A stretch of 54,572 nucleotides of DNA from Bacillota bacterium (GTDB taxonomy: Bacteria; Bacillota; Clostridia; Lachnospirales; Bianqueaceae): positions 1 through 54,572 of the forward strand of contig JAFRZE010000028.1 of NCBI GenBank assembly GCA_017442735.1. Direction: 5' to 3'. This document shows positions 34,459-43,516 of this stretch, one piece after another. The translations under genes were made by a program, and so were the position numbers. Below the pieces are notes generated by a model. That model was given only the letters and a program-made list of their open reading frames with translations, was not told where the DNA came from and did no database searches. Numbering within the stretch: position 1 is the first letter of the stretch; each line of letters opens with the position of its first letter.

Positions 34459-34800
34459 TCATTCGCTCTTGACCCGGCATCCGCCAAATGCATGGATCGA
34501 ACGTGTTCCGGCCTTTACTCTGCCACCCTGCAGGCTTCCTTTGGGGATAAACAGCTCATCCCCTGCGTGAAGAACAAACTCTTTCCCGTCGATCGTTACG
34601 ATATACTCGCCTTCCACGCATAGCATGTACTCATCATAATCATGCATATGCTCCTTTGAGACCCTGTCGGCCTTATATATCCAGAATGCCATCTGGCTTC
34701 CATCGTTCGCCGTATAATAGTAGCCTTCTATGTCCGGTGTGTTTTGCTGCGACGCGGGGATCTTGTTTTCCTGTCTGAACATAAAATCCGGGAATGTCAT
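34459..34800 (-). CDS. Cupin-domain protein
   Basis: 113 residues, single cupin: EHMHDYDEYMLCVEGEYIVTIDG carries the HxH...E metal ligands, followed by GDELFIPKGSLQGG with the second motif (the usual His is absent). Small stand-alone cupins bind metal and either sense or isomerise small molecules. Its start codon overlaps the phosphatase stop (TAATG), so the two are translationally coupled. Confidence 0.85.
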   Translation of the reverse strand: MTFPDFMFRQENKIPASQQNTPDIEGYYYTANDGSQMAFWIYKADRVSKEHMHDYDEYMLCVEGEYIVTIDGKEFVLHAGDELFIPKGSLQGGRVKAGTRSIHAFGGCRVKSE

Positions 34801-35270
34801 TATGCCTCCTCATAAAGCTTTGAAAGTAATGCTTTACAGCCTTTTTCGATATCGTTCCATGTTGTCTCAAAGTCTTCCGTCCACCATGGATCAGCTACAT
34901 CATGCGGATCGTCCGTATAGTCCATCAGCAGTTGAAGCTTCCCTTCCGGATCCGAACCGACGATCCTCTTCATATTTCTGAGATTGTTATGGTCCATCCC
35001 GATCAGAAGATCATACCGGTCATAATCTTCTTTCTTCATCAATACCGCTGTTTTTCCATCACAGGAGATCCCATGTTTGGCTAACTCTCTTCTTGCCGGC
35101 GGATAAACGGGATTTCCCCTGCCGTTCCATATCTCTTCCGTACTGGTAGCCGCGGAAGCAATGGTAAACGATTTCTCCAGGCCCGCTTTCTTCACCAGAT
35201 CCTTCATATAGAATTCTGCCATGGGCGAACGTCAGATATTGCCGTGGCAAACAAATAATATCTTTATCAT
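34800..35270 (-). CDS. Low-molecular-weight protein tyrosine phosphatase, in-frame TGA
   Basis: From the ATG at 35270 (GGGAGC upstream) the frame reads MIKILFVCHGNI, TGA (35232-35234), RSPMAEFYMKDL and on to the end, 156 codons in all. The LMW-PTP P-loop is CX5R, normally VCxGNICRSP. The nucleophile Cys8 and Arg14 are present, and TGA replaces exactly the second Cys (position 13), the one that forms the protective disulfide. The rest is intact, including the general-acid segment MDYTDDPHDVADPWW. Either a nonsense mutation killed the gene, or TGA is read as selenocysteine. TGA acts as a normal stop elsewhere here (26991, 29370). Translation from the Met at 35222 would lack the P-loop. Confidence 0.75.
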
Positions 35271-35352
35271 GTTGTTCTTGCTCCCAATGTCTTCCATACT
35301 ATCGTATCATAAATGGAATAGAAGTCAATTGCATCTGATATGTCTATTAAAC

Positions 35353-35467
35353 TTGTATAGAAAAAACTCATCTGATATACTTTCTGTAGTAAACAATAAA
35401 CCGTATAAGAACGTGCAACCAAACAAAGAACGAACCAGGAACCCTCTACGAACTCCTGGTTTTTTCT
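35353..35467 (+). ncRNA. Candidate small RNA (promoter to terminator, about 80 nt)
   Basis: TTGTAT (35353-35358), 17 bp, TATACT (35376-35381) predicts transcription from about 35388. ACCAGGA/TCCTGGT (35434-35460) followed by TTTTTTCTTCC is a terminator. No open frame with a ribosome binding site lies between. The MORN gene has its own promoter further on. Could also be a leader attenuator for that gene. Confidence 0.5.
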
Positions 35468-35488
35468 TCCTATTCCTTCGTTATCCTC

Positions 35489-35518
35489 GTGACATCCTCC
35501 TAAGTTTTGGTATATAAT
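35489..35518 (+). promoter_or_regulatory. Promoter of TIR-MORN gene
   Basis: GTGACA (35489-35494), 18 bp, TATAAT (35513-35518), 39 bp before the start codon at 35558. Confidence 0.6.
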
Positions 35519-35557
35519 GAACCCATCAATCTGATCCTATCAGAGGAGTATTCAGTT

Positions 35558-38500
35558 ATGGCTATCGATTTTGAAGAAATGAGACAAAAGATACTGGCTT
35601 CGGAAGACAGGGAACACTGTCCTCGAGTGCCAGTACCTCCTTTTAAGGCCGATCAGAATTATATCTTCATCAGTTACTGTAGCAGAAACTATAAAAGTGT
35701 ATATTGCGACCTCAGCCGTCTCTACGAGAAAGGGGTCCGTTTCTGGTATGACAAACGACTGGTTGCCGGCGAAGTCTGGAGCGATAACGTGAAGGAAAGA
35801 CTCATGGATCCTCACTGTGTCGGCGCGATATTCTATATCAGTCCGGATTCTCTCTTAAGCTCTGCCGTAGCCCAGGAAATGGAATGGATAACGGAAGGTG
35901 TCGAGGGAACACAGCCAATTGGATATTTCTCTGTCAATCTTGGCAACAAGGATGTCTTCCAGATGCTGTTGGAACTCGCCATGCAGTTCGGCGGTTATGA
36001 CGGTCTGAAGAAGACAGGCCTTGGCGCTGAAAGGGCTGCCATGATCCAGACAAACTTCGGCGGAGGCCGCACCTACGTAGGCAAGGCAGATGATCCCGCC
36101 GACGATACACATATCGCCGCCTTGATCGAGCAGATCGCCTCCCGATTTGGCGTCATCGATTTGGGTTTTGAAGAGAAACCGGAATTCAACGCCGGCAATT
36201 ATCAGGGGCACACGAAGAACGGCAAACGTGAAGGACGTGGCACGTTCCGTTACGCAGATGGTTCGGTTTACGAAGGCGAATGGAAAGATAATGTGCGTTG
36301 CGGGCTGGGCCGTCTGACCGTCAGTAAAGATGAATGGTATGAGGGCGAATGGGCGAATGATGCTCAAGATGGAAATGGTAAATATGTTTACGGCCCCAAG
36401 AATGATACAGATTATTATGAAGGTGAATGGAAAGACGGCAAGTACAACGGGCAGGGTAAGAAAGTCCTGAAGAATGGTCGTGTTTATGAGGGCACCTTCG
36501 AAGATGGAGAGATCGTCCAAGGACATCTTGCCGGATCAGATATTGAGGTCGAAGGCACCTGGAAAAAAGGAAAAGAATTTACTGGAACCGGATGGTATAA
36601 ATTCAAAGATGGAAAACTCTACGAAGGCGCCTGGAAAGATGGTCAGTTAGCTGGAAAGGGAAAAATGACTTACACTAATGGCAGAATCTACGAAGGTGAT
36701 TTTGCAGGAAGTAAGTGGAATGGTAAAGGCCGCTTTACTGTAAATAATGATCAGTTTCTCTATTATGAAGGCGAAGTCGCCAACGATGAATTCAATGGTT
36801 TCGGAAAATACTTCTATGGGCCTCAAAACACAAAAGACTATTACGAGGGTGAGTGGAAGGACAGCAAATGGAACGGTCAGGGCAAGGAAGTCATGAAAGA
36901 CGGCCGTGTTTTTGAGGGCTTATTTGAAAATCAGTATATTATTTCCGGACATGTTACCGGTCCTAATTTAGATATCAAAGGGACGTGGCAGCAAGGCGAA
37001 AAAGTGACTGGTACTGGATGGCAGCGATATTCAGACGGCAAGTATTACGAAGGTTCCTGGAAGGACGGAAAGTGGAGCGGAAAAGGTAAACTGACATACG
37101 CTAGCGGAAGAATATACGAAGGTGATTTTGTCGAGGACAAATGGAATGGCAAAGGTCGTTACACTGTAAACAGCGATCAATACCTATACTACGAAGGAGA
37201 AGTCGCTGAAAATGACTTCAACGGTTTTGGAAAGTATGTTTATGGACCAAATAACACAATAGACTACTACGAAGGTGAATGGAAGAATGGTAAGTATAAC
37301 GGCCATGGGCGAAAGGTTTTTAAAGACGGCCGTGTATGTGAAGGTCGATTTGAAGACGATCATTTTGTCTCTGGATGCCTGAAAGGTCCAAATATTGAAA
37401 TAGAGGGAACATGGATAAAAGATAGAAACGTGACCGGAACCGGCTGGCAACGATATTCAGATGGCAAATACTACGAAGGGCCTTGGAAGGACGGAAAATG
37501 GAGTGGAAAAGGTAAACTGACGTACGCCAATGGAAGAATTTACGAAGGTGATTTTGTCGAGGACAAATGGAATGGCAAGGGCCGCTACACCGTAAACAGC
37601 GATCAATACCTGTACTACGAGGGAGAAGTCGCTGATAATGATTTCAACGGTTTTGGCAAATATATCTATGGACCCAAAAACGAGTTAGACTATTATGAAG
37701 GAGAATGGAAAAACGGCAAGTACAACGGCAAAGGCCGGAAAGTGGTTAAAGACGGCCGCGTATTTGAGGGCGAATTTGAAAATGGCAGTCTTATTTCCGG
37801 ACATTTGATCAGCCCGACCATAGATGTTTCTGGTCAATGGGAAAAGGGTAAATTCAAAGGTACAGGCTGGGAAAAGACCTCCAAAGGAAACCTCTATGAA
37901 GGAACCTGGTCGAATGGTAAATGGGATGGCCAAGGCAAATTATCCGGAGAAAATATTCTGCAGGAAGGTATTTTTAAGGCCGACAATTTCTGGTCCGGCA
38001 CAGGCTGGGAAAAAACCTCCAATGGAAATCTCTTTGAAGGTTCCTGGAAAGAAGGAAAATGGAGCGGGGAGGGAAAACTAACTTATGCGAGCGGAGCAAT
38101 TTATGAAGGGAATTTCGCAGATGGAAAATTAAATGGCAAGGGTCGTTATACCGTTAATTCTGATCAATATCTGTATTACGAAGGTGATTTGGAAAACAAT
38201 GATTTCAATGGTTTCGGAAAATACTACTATGGACCGAAGAATAACAAAGAATATTATGAAGGTGAATGGAAAGACGGTAAGTGGAACGGTAAAGGCAAAC
38301 TTGTCTATCGGAAAGGTTCTGTTTATGAAGGAGATTTCAAAGATGGAAAGCTTTGCGGTCACGGTCGGTATACAGTGAATTCGAATTCTTTCTATGAAGG
38401 TGACTTTGCCGATAATACGTACAATGGTACTGGCAAGTTTACTTATGGGCCAAAAGCAGCCGAAGTTTATTATGAAGGTGAGTGGAAAGATGGCAAAAAG

Positions 38501-38746
38501 AACGGTCATGGTAAACTAGTCAACAAAGACGGCACCTGGTTTGAAGGCGAATATGTCAAAGGAGAAAAAGAGGGCCGCGGTATTTTCCACGGCCTGAGCG
38601 GTCTTGTCACAAAAGGAGAATGGAAAGACGGTAAGCTCGAAAACGGTACCGTCCGAGTGACGATCGATGGCAGGGATTTTGCGTATACGATTCGTCAGGG
38701 CAAATATTTAAATGCTTCTCTCCCACGCGGAATCAGGTACGAGTAG
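35558..38746 (+). CDS. TIR-like domain fused to about 30 MORN repeats
   Basis: 1062 residues. Residues 33-160 are TIR-like: NYIFISYCSRN (first strand), FWYDKRLVAGEVWSDNVKERL (BB-loop region) and SSAVAQEMEW, where E107 aligns with the catalytic Glu of NAD-cleaving TIRs. From about 225 to 1035 follow some 30 MORN-type repeats of about 23 residues (YEGEWKDGKxNGxG). They are nested in super-repeats with an exact 426-bp (142-residue) period: equivalent GGYCGY sites at 36476, 36902, 37328 and 37754. MORN repeats form long beta scaffolds that bind lipid or protein. GAGGAG precedes the ATG; an earlier in-frame ATG at 35507 lies in the promoter. No signal peptide. Role unknown; NAD-based defence or signalling are candidates. 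Confidence 0.85.
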   Translation: MAIDFEEMRQKILASEDREHCPRVPVPPFKADQNYIFISYCSRNYKSVYCDLSRLYEKGVRFWYDKRLVAGEVWSDNVKERLMDPHCVGAIFYISPDSLLSSAVAQEMEWITEGVEGTQPIGYFSVNLGNKDVFQMLLELAMQFGGYDGLKKTGLGAERAAMIQTNFGGGRTYVGKADDPADDTHIAALIEQIASRFGVIDLGFEEKPEFNAGNYQGHTKNGKREGRGTFRYADGSVYEGEWKDNVRCGLGRLTVSKDEWYEGEWANDAQDGNGKYVYGPKNDTDYYEGEWKDGKYNGQGKKVLKNGRVYEGTFEDGEIVQGHLAGSDIEVEGTWKKGKEFTGTGWYKFKDGKLYEGAWKDGQLAGKGKMTYTNGRIYEGDFAGSKWNGKGRFTVNNDQFLYYEGEVANDEFNGFGKYFYGPQNTKDYYEGEWKDSKWNGQGKEVMKDGRVFEGLFENQYIISGHVTGPNLDIKGTWQQGEKVTGTGWQRYSDGKYYEGSWKDGKWSGKGKLTYASGRIYEGDFVEDKWNGKGRYTVNSDQYLYYEGEVAENDFNGFGKYVYGPNNTIDYYEGEWKNGKYNGHGRKVFKDGRVCEGRFEDDHFVSGCLKGPNIEIEGTWIKDRNVTGTGWQRYSDGKYYEGPWKDGKWSGKGKLTYANGRIYEGDFVEDKWNGKGRYTVNSDQYLYYEGEVADNDFNGFGKYIYGPKNELDYYEGEWKNGKYNGKGRKVVKDGRVFEGEFENGSLISGHLISPTIDVSGQWEKGKFKGTGWEKTSKGNLYEGTWSNGKWDGQGKLSGENILQEGIFKADNFWSGTGWEKTSNGNLFEGSWKEGKWSGEGKLTYASGAIYEGNFADGKLNGKGRYTVNSDQYLYYEGDLENNDFNGFGKYYYGPKNNKEYYEGEWKDGKWNGKGKLVYRKGSVYEGDFKDGKLCGHGRYTVNSNSFYEGDFADNTYNGTGKFTYGPKAAEVYYEGEWKDGKKNGHGKLVNKDGTWFEGEYVKGEKEGRGIFHGLSGLVTKGEWKDGKLENGTVRVTIDGRDFAYTIRQGKYLNASLPRGIRYE

Positions 38747-38778
38747 ACTAAAAACTCTTATCGATCGACGTAGAAATT

Positions 38779-38814
38779 CCGAGAGTCCTCTACAAAAGGA
38801 GAACCCTCGGTTTT
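38779..38814 (+). terminator. Terminator of TIR-MORN gene
   Basis: CCGAGAGTCCTC pairs imperfectly with GGAGAACCCTCGG (38798-38810), then TTTTCTTT, about 30 bp past the stop. Confidence 0.7.
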
Positions 38815-38827
38815 CTTTATACTTAAG

Positions 38828-38923
38828 CTACAGCGCGCACGCACGTTCCTCCAGATAGAACGACGGTACCAGATCCGAGCAGAAGGAGTGCTTATCAATA
38901 TATTCCTTTATCGTTTCATTCAT
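38828..38923 (-). CDS. Possible 31-residue peptide or gene remnant
   Basis: MNETIKEYIDKHSFCSDLVPSF and nine more residues, ending at a TAG codon. AAGGA lies 6-7 bp upstream and the ATG overlaps the stop of the next small gene (ATGATGAATGA region), so it could be coupled. It may instead be the 5' stub of a longer gene lost here. No family recognised. Confidence 0.35.
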   Translation of the reverse strand: MNETIKEYIDKHSFCSDLVPSFYLEERACAL

Positions 38924-39128
38924 CATGATCCTTAGATTTATATTCTCCGGTATCTTTTGCTTCTTTCTTTTTGTTGGGAATGATCCTTTCCGTCGGCTTG
39001 AGATTGCCCCACGTTTTACGAAGCCGATTATAAAAGGCTTTCTGCGCTTTTTTGCTCTGTTTTTCGATCTCAACAAACTTTTTCATTTTCGGTCCCTCAT
39101 ATCTATCAGAGACTTCTTGCTCTGCCAT
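38916..39128 (-). CDS. Small basic hypothetical protein
   Basis: 70 residues, strongly charged: RYEGPKMKKFVEIEKQSKKAQKAFYNRL, then TWGNLKPTERIIPNKKK. No domain recognised. The start overlaps the end of the SdpI-like gene; 39128 and 39134 are both possible and neither has a strong ribosome binding site. Probably nucleic-acid or protein binding, given the charge (weak inference). Confidence 0.55.
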   Translation of the reverse strand: MAEQEVSDRYEGPKMKKFVEIEKQSKKAQKAFYNRLRKTWGNLKPTERIIPNKKKEAKDTGEYKSKDHDE

Positions 39129-39489
39129 ACTCATCAAAATTCTTTTTCAGTGCCTGCTCCGTCGGAATGATGCTAATCAGCATAAGCCCTATCTCAAGCA
39201 TTTCCACAACAGCTCCGATCGTCCCGACCAGTTCATCACTTTTTCCAAGAACAAGGAGCATGCAGACACACGAGGCGGGCAAAAGGATGATACCACAGAT
39301 CATCCATAGCTTTCCTATATATCTGTGTGCGAAAGCCCATGTTTCCTTATTTTGCATGGATCTCCTCGTTCTGTATCCAAAGGCACCGTTTATGTTACGG
39401 GGTATCTTTTTCAAAAACAGGAAGCCAAAGCCAATAAACGTACATGGGATCAGCAGCACCATGACAAGCATAAATACCCAAAATCCCAT
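39106..39489 (-). CDS. SdpI-family-like membrane protein
   Basis: 127 residues, three to four membrane helices. NINGAFGYRTRRSMQNKETWAFAHRYIGKLWMI matches the SdpI C-terminal motif (GYRT..S..N...W..A....G). SdpI of Bacillus gives immunity to the SDP toxin and signals to a repressor; here only the membrane motif is shared and no toxin gene is seen. The last codons overlap the small basic protein gene. Confidence 0.7.
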   Translation of the reverse strand: MGFWVFMLVMVLLIPCTFIGFGFLFLKKIPRNINGAFGYRTRRSMQNKETWAFAHRYIGKLWMICGIILLPASCVCMLLVLGKSDELVGTIGAVVEMLEIGLMLISIIPTEQALKKNFDEYGRARSL

Positions 39490-39627
39490 CTCTCATCTAC
39501 TCCTTCATAATTTGATACTGATATTTTAACAGTAATAACCTTATGTCGGTATTCCTGGCGTAAAGAAGGTCGGATTTTCAGTCTATCTGGTCACAGGTCT
39601 CAGCACTCATCAATCAAAGGCAATAAA

Positions 39628-40050
39628 TTACAGAGCCAGTCCGATTACCGGAATCTTCGCTTCCTTAAAAAGGTCATTCCATTGATCAGCCTGATCGGCA
39701 TCACACAGAACGGTGATCTGAACAGCCGAACCTACATCGATCCCAAATTCATTGTAATAATCAAATCTGTCTTCGAATGTTACAGAATTAATGGAGTTGA
39801 CAGGCATATCCAGTAAGGCATCAAACACAGGCTTAAGAATGACAGGTTGGCACGGGAAAAGGCGTCCCCATTCCGTTTCAGTCATGTTCCTGAAATCTCT
39901 GCCGGAATCTGGGTTTCTGCACATAAGGTATCTTCCGGCGCCAAAGGTTGCATATGCGTTCGCATAATTAGTGCCGAAGACGAAGAAAGTCGGTCCGGTC
40001 AGTGGAAATTCATTTAACAGCTCCGCAAGTGTTTTTGACGAAGTATTCAT
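39628..40050 (-). CDS. Hypothetical protein
   Basis: 140 residues, soluble, mixed alpha/beta: TLAELLNEFPLTGPTFFVFGTNYANAYATFGAGRYLMC, then the C-terminal VGSAVQITVLCDADQADQWNDLFKEAKIPVIGLAL. No family recognised. Follows the PH-domain gene by 18 bp on the minus strand, so likely co-transcribed with it. The gap 39490-39627 holds nothing that I can name. Confidence 0.65.
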   Translation of the reverse strand: MNTSSKTLAELLNEFPLTGPTFFVFGTNYANAYATFGAGRYLMCRNPDSGRDFRNMTETEWGRLFPCQPVILKPVFDALLDMPVNSINSVTFEDRFDYYNEFGIDVGSAVQITVLCDADQADQWNDLFKEAKIPVIGLAL

Positions 40051-40068
40051 TGTTCATTTCCCCTGCCT

Positions 40069-40458
40069 TTACAGAACGTAATTCGCGATCAACGCACTGA
40101 GCTGGCGGATGTCCACATTGGCCTTGAAATCGAATGACAGTTTTGCTCCATTACTGAAAGCAAGGATCAACTCACTGTCGATATCAAGAACGCCCGCTGT
40201 CTCCACCCCGAAGTATTGAACTTTTGAGTAGGGATAAGAGAAATACGAAGTCTTCTTCCCGGTAATACCCTGGACGTTAACCACAAAGATCCGCTTGGTC
40301 GTAAATATGACCTGGTCACGTACCGTCTGGAACGCGGCAACGACACTTTCTCCCTGTACCAAAAGGCCGAACACTTCGGATCGAACCTCCCGGATATTGA
40401 TCGCCTTCAGGTTCATAAAGTTTGAATCCATCAAAATTCCTGTTGAAATGGTTGGCAT
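40069..40458 (-). CDS. Bacterial PH-domain protein (bPH_1-like)
   Basis: 129 residues. GLLVQGESVVAAFQTVRDQVIFTTKRIFVVNVQGITGKKTSYFSYPYSKVQYFGVETAGVLDIDSELILAF is the PF08000-type PH fold, in which TxxR.i...G..G.k..~~s.py..i is diagnostic. Function unknown, often with phage- or stress-related genes. GGAGG 9 bp upstream of the ATG. It starts 21 bp after the zinc-ribbon helical-repeat gene ends. Confidence 0.85.
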   Translation of the reverse strand: MPTISTGILMDSNFMNLKAINIREVRSEVFGLLVQGESVVAAFQTVRDQVIFTTKRIFVVNVQGITGKKTSYFSYPYSKVQYFGVETAGVLDIDSELILAFSNGAKLSFDFKANVDIRQLSALIANYVL

Positions 40459-40479
40459 AGTTGATTCCTCCGATATTTT

Positions 40480-41982
40480 TTAGTTTTCGTAGATATACTG
40501 ATCTTTCCCCAACGGCGTATAGTCCAGAATCGTTTCATGCTCCGATCTCCCGCACTGTTTACACCGGTAGAAATTATGCGCTTCGATCGTCTCTGCCTGA
40601 ACGCGGATCGTTTCCACTTCACCCCCGCAATATCGGCACCGGTTGCGCAGCACCCGAACATGACCGGTATCTAGCAGCGTCTTGGCCGCGAGGCTGCGCA
40701 TCTCTTCGCTCTTTGCGTACAGCGCCACGTTCTTTCTGCCCTCCGGCGACAGTTTCTTCAAAACCGTTTCCGTCTCAAACGGATATTCTTTCAGACATCG
40801 GATGATCAATTCTTCCGATCCCGAAACGGAAAGGATCTGCCGGCTGATCCGTTCCCCGTCCTCCGGGTACTTTTCCATCAGCCTCACCAGGTCGTTCTCA
40901 TCCCTGATCTCGCGAAGACAGTTTCGCAACAAGACCTCGTCGGGCCGCACCTGGTTTTTGACCTTCTCATACAGCTTCACCAGCGTTTCCTTGCCCGCCT
41001 TGATGGCTGCCGGCAGGCCCCACGCTTTATTATTCAGCGCGACCTTCTGAAGTGTCTTCTCCGAGAGGAACCCGAGCACGCTCTCCATCACTTCAGGATT
41101 GCTCTTTCGCCGATCCTTGGTCAGAGCCAGAACCTGCTCTTCTGTTAGTTTAGAAAGCGCCGCTCTCAGGATATCCTGCTCCGGATGATTGCCCGCTTTA
41201 TTGACATTCTCATTTGAATGATCCAGAAACGCGAGTACAAAATCATAGTCCATGCTCTCCGGATCATACAGCAAAGCGTCCTCTTTGATCGCGGCCAGGA
41301 TCTCTCTGTCCAGCCTTTCGTCCGAGAGCTGCAGCTGTTCCCGAAAATCCGCAGCCGTTCCATACTTGTGCTCGTGAACTTGCCTGATGGTCAGTTTCGT
41401 CAAATCCTCCCCGGCTGAATCCGGCCACGATTCCAAGAGCCTGCCTATAGCGGTCTCCCGGGTCTTCCCGGAAGCGCTTGTGACAAGGTCGATAAGGCTT
41501 TGCTTCTCGCGCAGACGCGGCAAAACAGCAAGACGCAGTTCCTCGCCTACGCGCAGCATCGTATCTACCAGAACATACTCGTTCCTTATTTTTTCCATCA
41601 AGATGTACTTTTCCAGTTCACCCGAACCGGGTTTGGAGTAATCGATCCCTTGAAAAATAATCCGTGAAAGATCGCTATCCTGGATGACCGGACTTTCCGC
41701 ACAGCACCTAAGCGTTTCGCTATTTCCCTTATACATCCTGACGAGCATGGAAATAGCCCGGGGATCGGCGATCCGGCTGATCGCCGCTCTCCGGATCATC
41801 GGCTGATTGACCAGCGAAAAATAGAAAAGTTTTCGGTTATCGTTTTCTGACGCCAGCTTTTTCAGCAGCTTTGCTTCTTTGGCCGGCGTATCATACGAAC
41901 GATCGTTCACAGCCTTTTCCTGTATACGTTTCGCAGCCTCGATCGTATCATAGGCCGCATATGTCGGTCCAAACAGTCCCAT
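40480..41982 (-). CDS. Helical-repeat protein with C-terminal zinc ribbon (MGLF paralogue 1)
   Basis: 500 residues. The N-terminus MGLFGPTYAAYDTIEAAKRIQEKAV parallels two other proteins in the window that begin MGLF (43503 and 47730). The body is short helical pairs of about 25 residues (MIRRAAISRIADPRAISMLVRM, LTEEQVLALTKDRRKSNPEVME), of HEAT or leucine-rich-variant type. It ends with CRYCGG and CKQCGR, a Cys4 zinc ribbon the other two lack. The start at 41982 is chosen by the shared MGLF; the upstream extension to 42030 is not conserved among them. Likely a protein-interaction scaffold; function unknown. Confidence 0.75.
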   Translation of the reverse strand: MGLFGPTYAAYDTIEAAKRIQEKAVNDRSYDTPAKEAKLLKKLASENDNRKLFYFSLVNQPMIRRAAISRIADPRAISMLVRMYKGNSETLRCCAESPVIQDSDLSRIIFQGIDYSKPGSGELEKYILMEKIRNEYVLVDTMLRVGEELRLAVLPRLREKQSLIDLVTSASGKTRETAIGRLLESWPDSAGEDLTKLTIRQVHEHKYGTAADFREQLQLSDERLDREILAAIKEDALLYDPESMDYDFVLAFLDHSNENVNKAGNHPEQDILRAALSKLTEEQVLALTKDRRKSNPEVMESVLGFLSEKTLQKVALNNKAWGLPAAIKAGKETLVKLYEKVKNQVRPDEVLLRNCLREIRDENDLVRLMEKYPEDGERISRQILSVSGSEELIIRCLKEYPFETETVLKKLSPEGRKNVALYAKSEEMRSLAAKTLLDTGHVRVLRNRCRYCGGEVETIRVQAETIEAHNFYRCKQCGRSEHETILDYTPLGKDQYIYEN

Positions 41983-42114
41983 ATGATACTTCCTCCCAAA
42001 TCCTCCAGTCGAAGCATAGAACACCGTCAATACGCATGCATCATTTTGGACTATCCAAATGACAAAAATTGCATCATTTTGGACCTCCGATCACGCATCA
42101 CGCAATCAGACGGA

Positions 42115-43503
42115 TCACTTGACCCGATAGAATGGTCCGAAAGTCGTGTCCTGTTTATAAGTTTTGTCACGGAAGTGAACCGTAAAGCGGGAATACTGAT
42201 TCATCTCATTCCCGTCATAAACGCTGCTGATCGCGGTAAAACCATACTGGCCCCTTGCTTTCACAGGAAGCGCGATCGCCAAAGCGCAAAGAGACTGGAT
42301 GCTTGAGTCTGTGTCATCTGAGAAATCTTTCAGACATGCCTGGACCACCTCTTCCCTCTTTACGTCGATCCCCTCCACACCGTTCAGTTTCTCATCAAAC
42401 AACAGCTTCACACAAAGGATCCTTAGGTCAGGATGAACATCCGCACGACGAGCCAGATCTGTCAGCAGCGGTATATTTTCACTTTCCTGATATTGCAGAT
42501 AATTGGGGATCGCTTTCTTAGCCATTTGCAGCGTATTATCCCCACTTGGCCCTAAATTGTGTCTCTGATCGTTTGCTTCATACACCCACTGATACGCACC
42601 GGGAAGCTCCTCGATCGGCAATAGCTTTTTTTGTACAAGATCGGAAAAGACATACGCACGGATATCGTTTCGCTGTCCTTCTCTGAAAACACGAAGCAGA
42701 TCCTCCGCTCTTTCTTTCAGAAGGGAATAATCGATCGCATAAAGAGAAAAAGCCGGATCCGAAATGCGGATGACCGCATCTACATATTTACTGCGCTGCG
42801 CATCATTCGGAGGTTCCTGTTTCATTGCCTCTCTGACCTGCCGGAACAGGATCTCCAGATATTTGGCCTTCGTTTCCCGGCTCGCCAGGTCCAAAAGCAG
42901 ATCCGTATGGCCTTTCAGCATTGAAACCAACGCATACCGTACGCCAGGCGAAGAGGTTTTCAGCAGTATCTCCGGAACCGCGTTCGGATCGGAATCCACA
43001 AGCTTTGATGCTAGAATGCCTACATTATCTCTGGTTTCGGTCACTTCCGGACCATAGGACAGAAGGGTCTCCTTTATTATAGAAGGATCCTCCAGCTTTC
43101 TCGCTGCTTTGTCAGCCGCACTGTACCGCCCTTCCCTGACAATACGGGCGAGCAGGCGCTGATCCGTGATCTTCTCCGTCGCCACGCGACATGCTCCTGG
43201 ATACTCCGAGTTCAATACAATCTCCGCAAGTATGTTTTCATCCTGGATAAGCTTTGTAACCTTCTCCGGGATAAGATTGTATTTGAGTTTGATCTCTTCC
43301 GGCATCCCCTCCAGTAATACGATCGGCAAAAGCTTCCGGTCGTCGTTGATCCTTTCAGCGGCGGCGATCCTCACTTCTTCCCTCGGTGCGGTAACAGCGA
43401 TCTCATACAGCTGATCCTGATCCTGGATCTTCTGAACTGCTGCGATCGCTTTTTTCTCCTTTTCGTATTTGTCCGTCATCCATATGGGTGAAAACAATCC
43501 CAT
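42115..43503 (-). CDS. Helical-repeat protein (MGLF paralogue 2)
   Basis: 462 residues. MGLFSPIWMTDKYEKEKKAIAAVQKIQDQDQLYEIAVTAPREEVRIAAAERINDD is close to the 47730 paralogue. Repeats of about 24 residues (ITDQRLLARIVREGRYSAADKAARKLEDPSIIKETLL) fill the first half. The C-terminal module, ARGQYGFTA...FTVHFRDKTY, is also shared with that paralogue. GGAGG 8 bp upstream. It lies 13 bp after a four-helix membrane protein, so the pair may form a membrane-linked scaffold (inference). Confidence 0.75.
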   Translation of the reverse strand: MGLFSPIWMTDKYEKEKKAIAAVQKIQDQDQLYEIAVTAPREEVRIAAAERINDDRKLLPIVLLEGMPEEIKLKYNLIPEKVTKLIQDENILAEIVLNSEYPGACRVATEKITDQRLLARIVREGRYSAADKAARKLEDPSIIKETLLSYGPEVTETRDNVGILASKLVDSDPNAVPEILLKTSSPGVRYALVSMLKGHTDLLLDLASRETKAKYLEILFRQVREAMKQEPPNDAQRSKYVDAVIRISDPAFSLYAIDYSLLKERAEDLLRVFREGQRNDIRAYVFSDLVQKKLLPIEELPGAYQWVYEANDQRHNLGPSGDNTLQMAKKAIPNYLQYQESENIPLLTDLARRADVHPDLRILCVKLLFDEKLNGVEGIDVKREEVVQACLKDFSDDTDSSIQSLCALAIALPVKARGQYGFTAISSVYDGNEMNQYSRFTVHFRDKTYKQDTTFGPFYRVK

Positions 43504-43516
43504 GATCAGATCCTCC

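Noticed and set aside
34800..35270. Genome-wide TGA reassignment (code 4 or 25)
   Set aside because: TGA ends several intact genes here, for example at 26991, 29370 and 30786.
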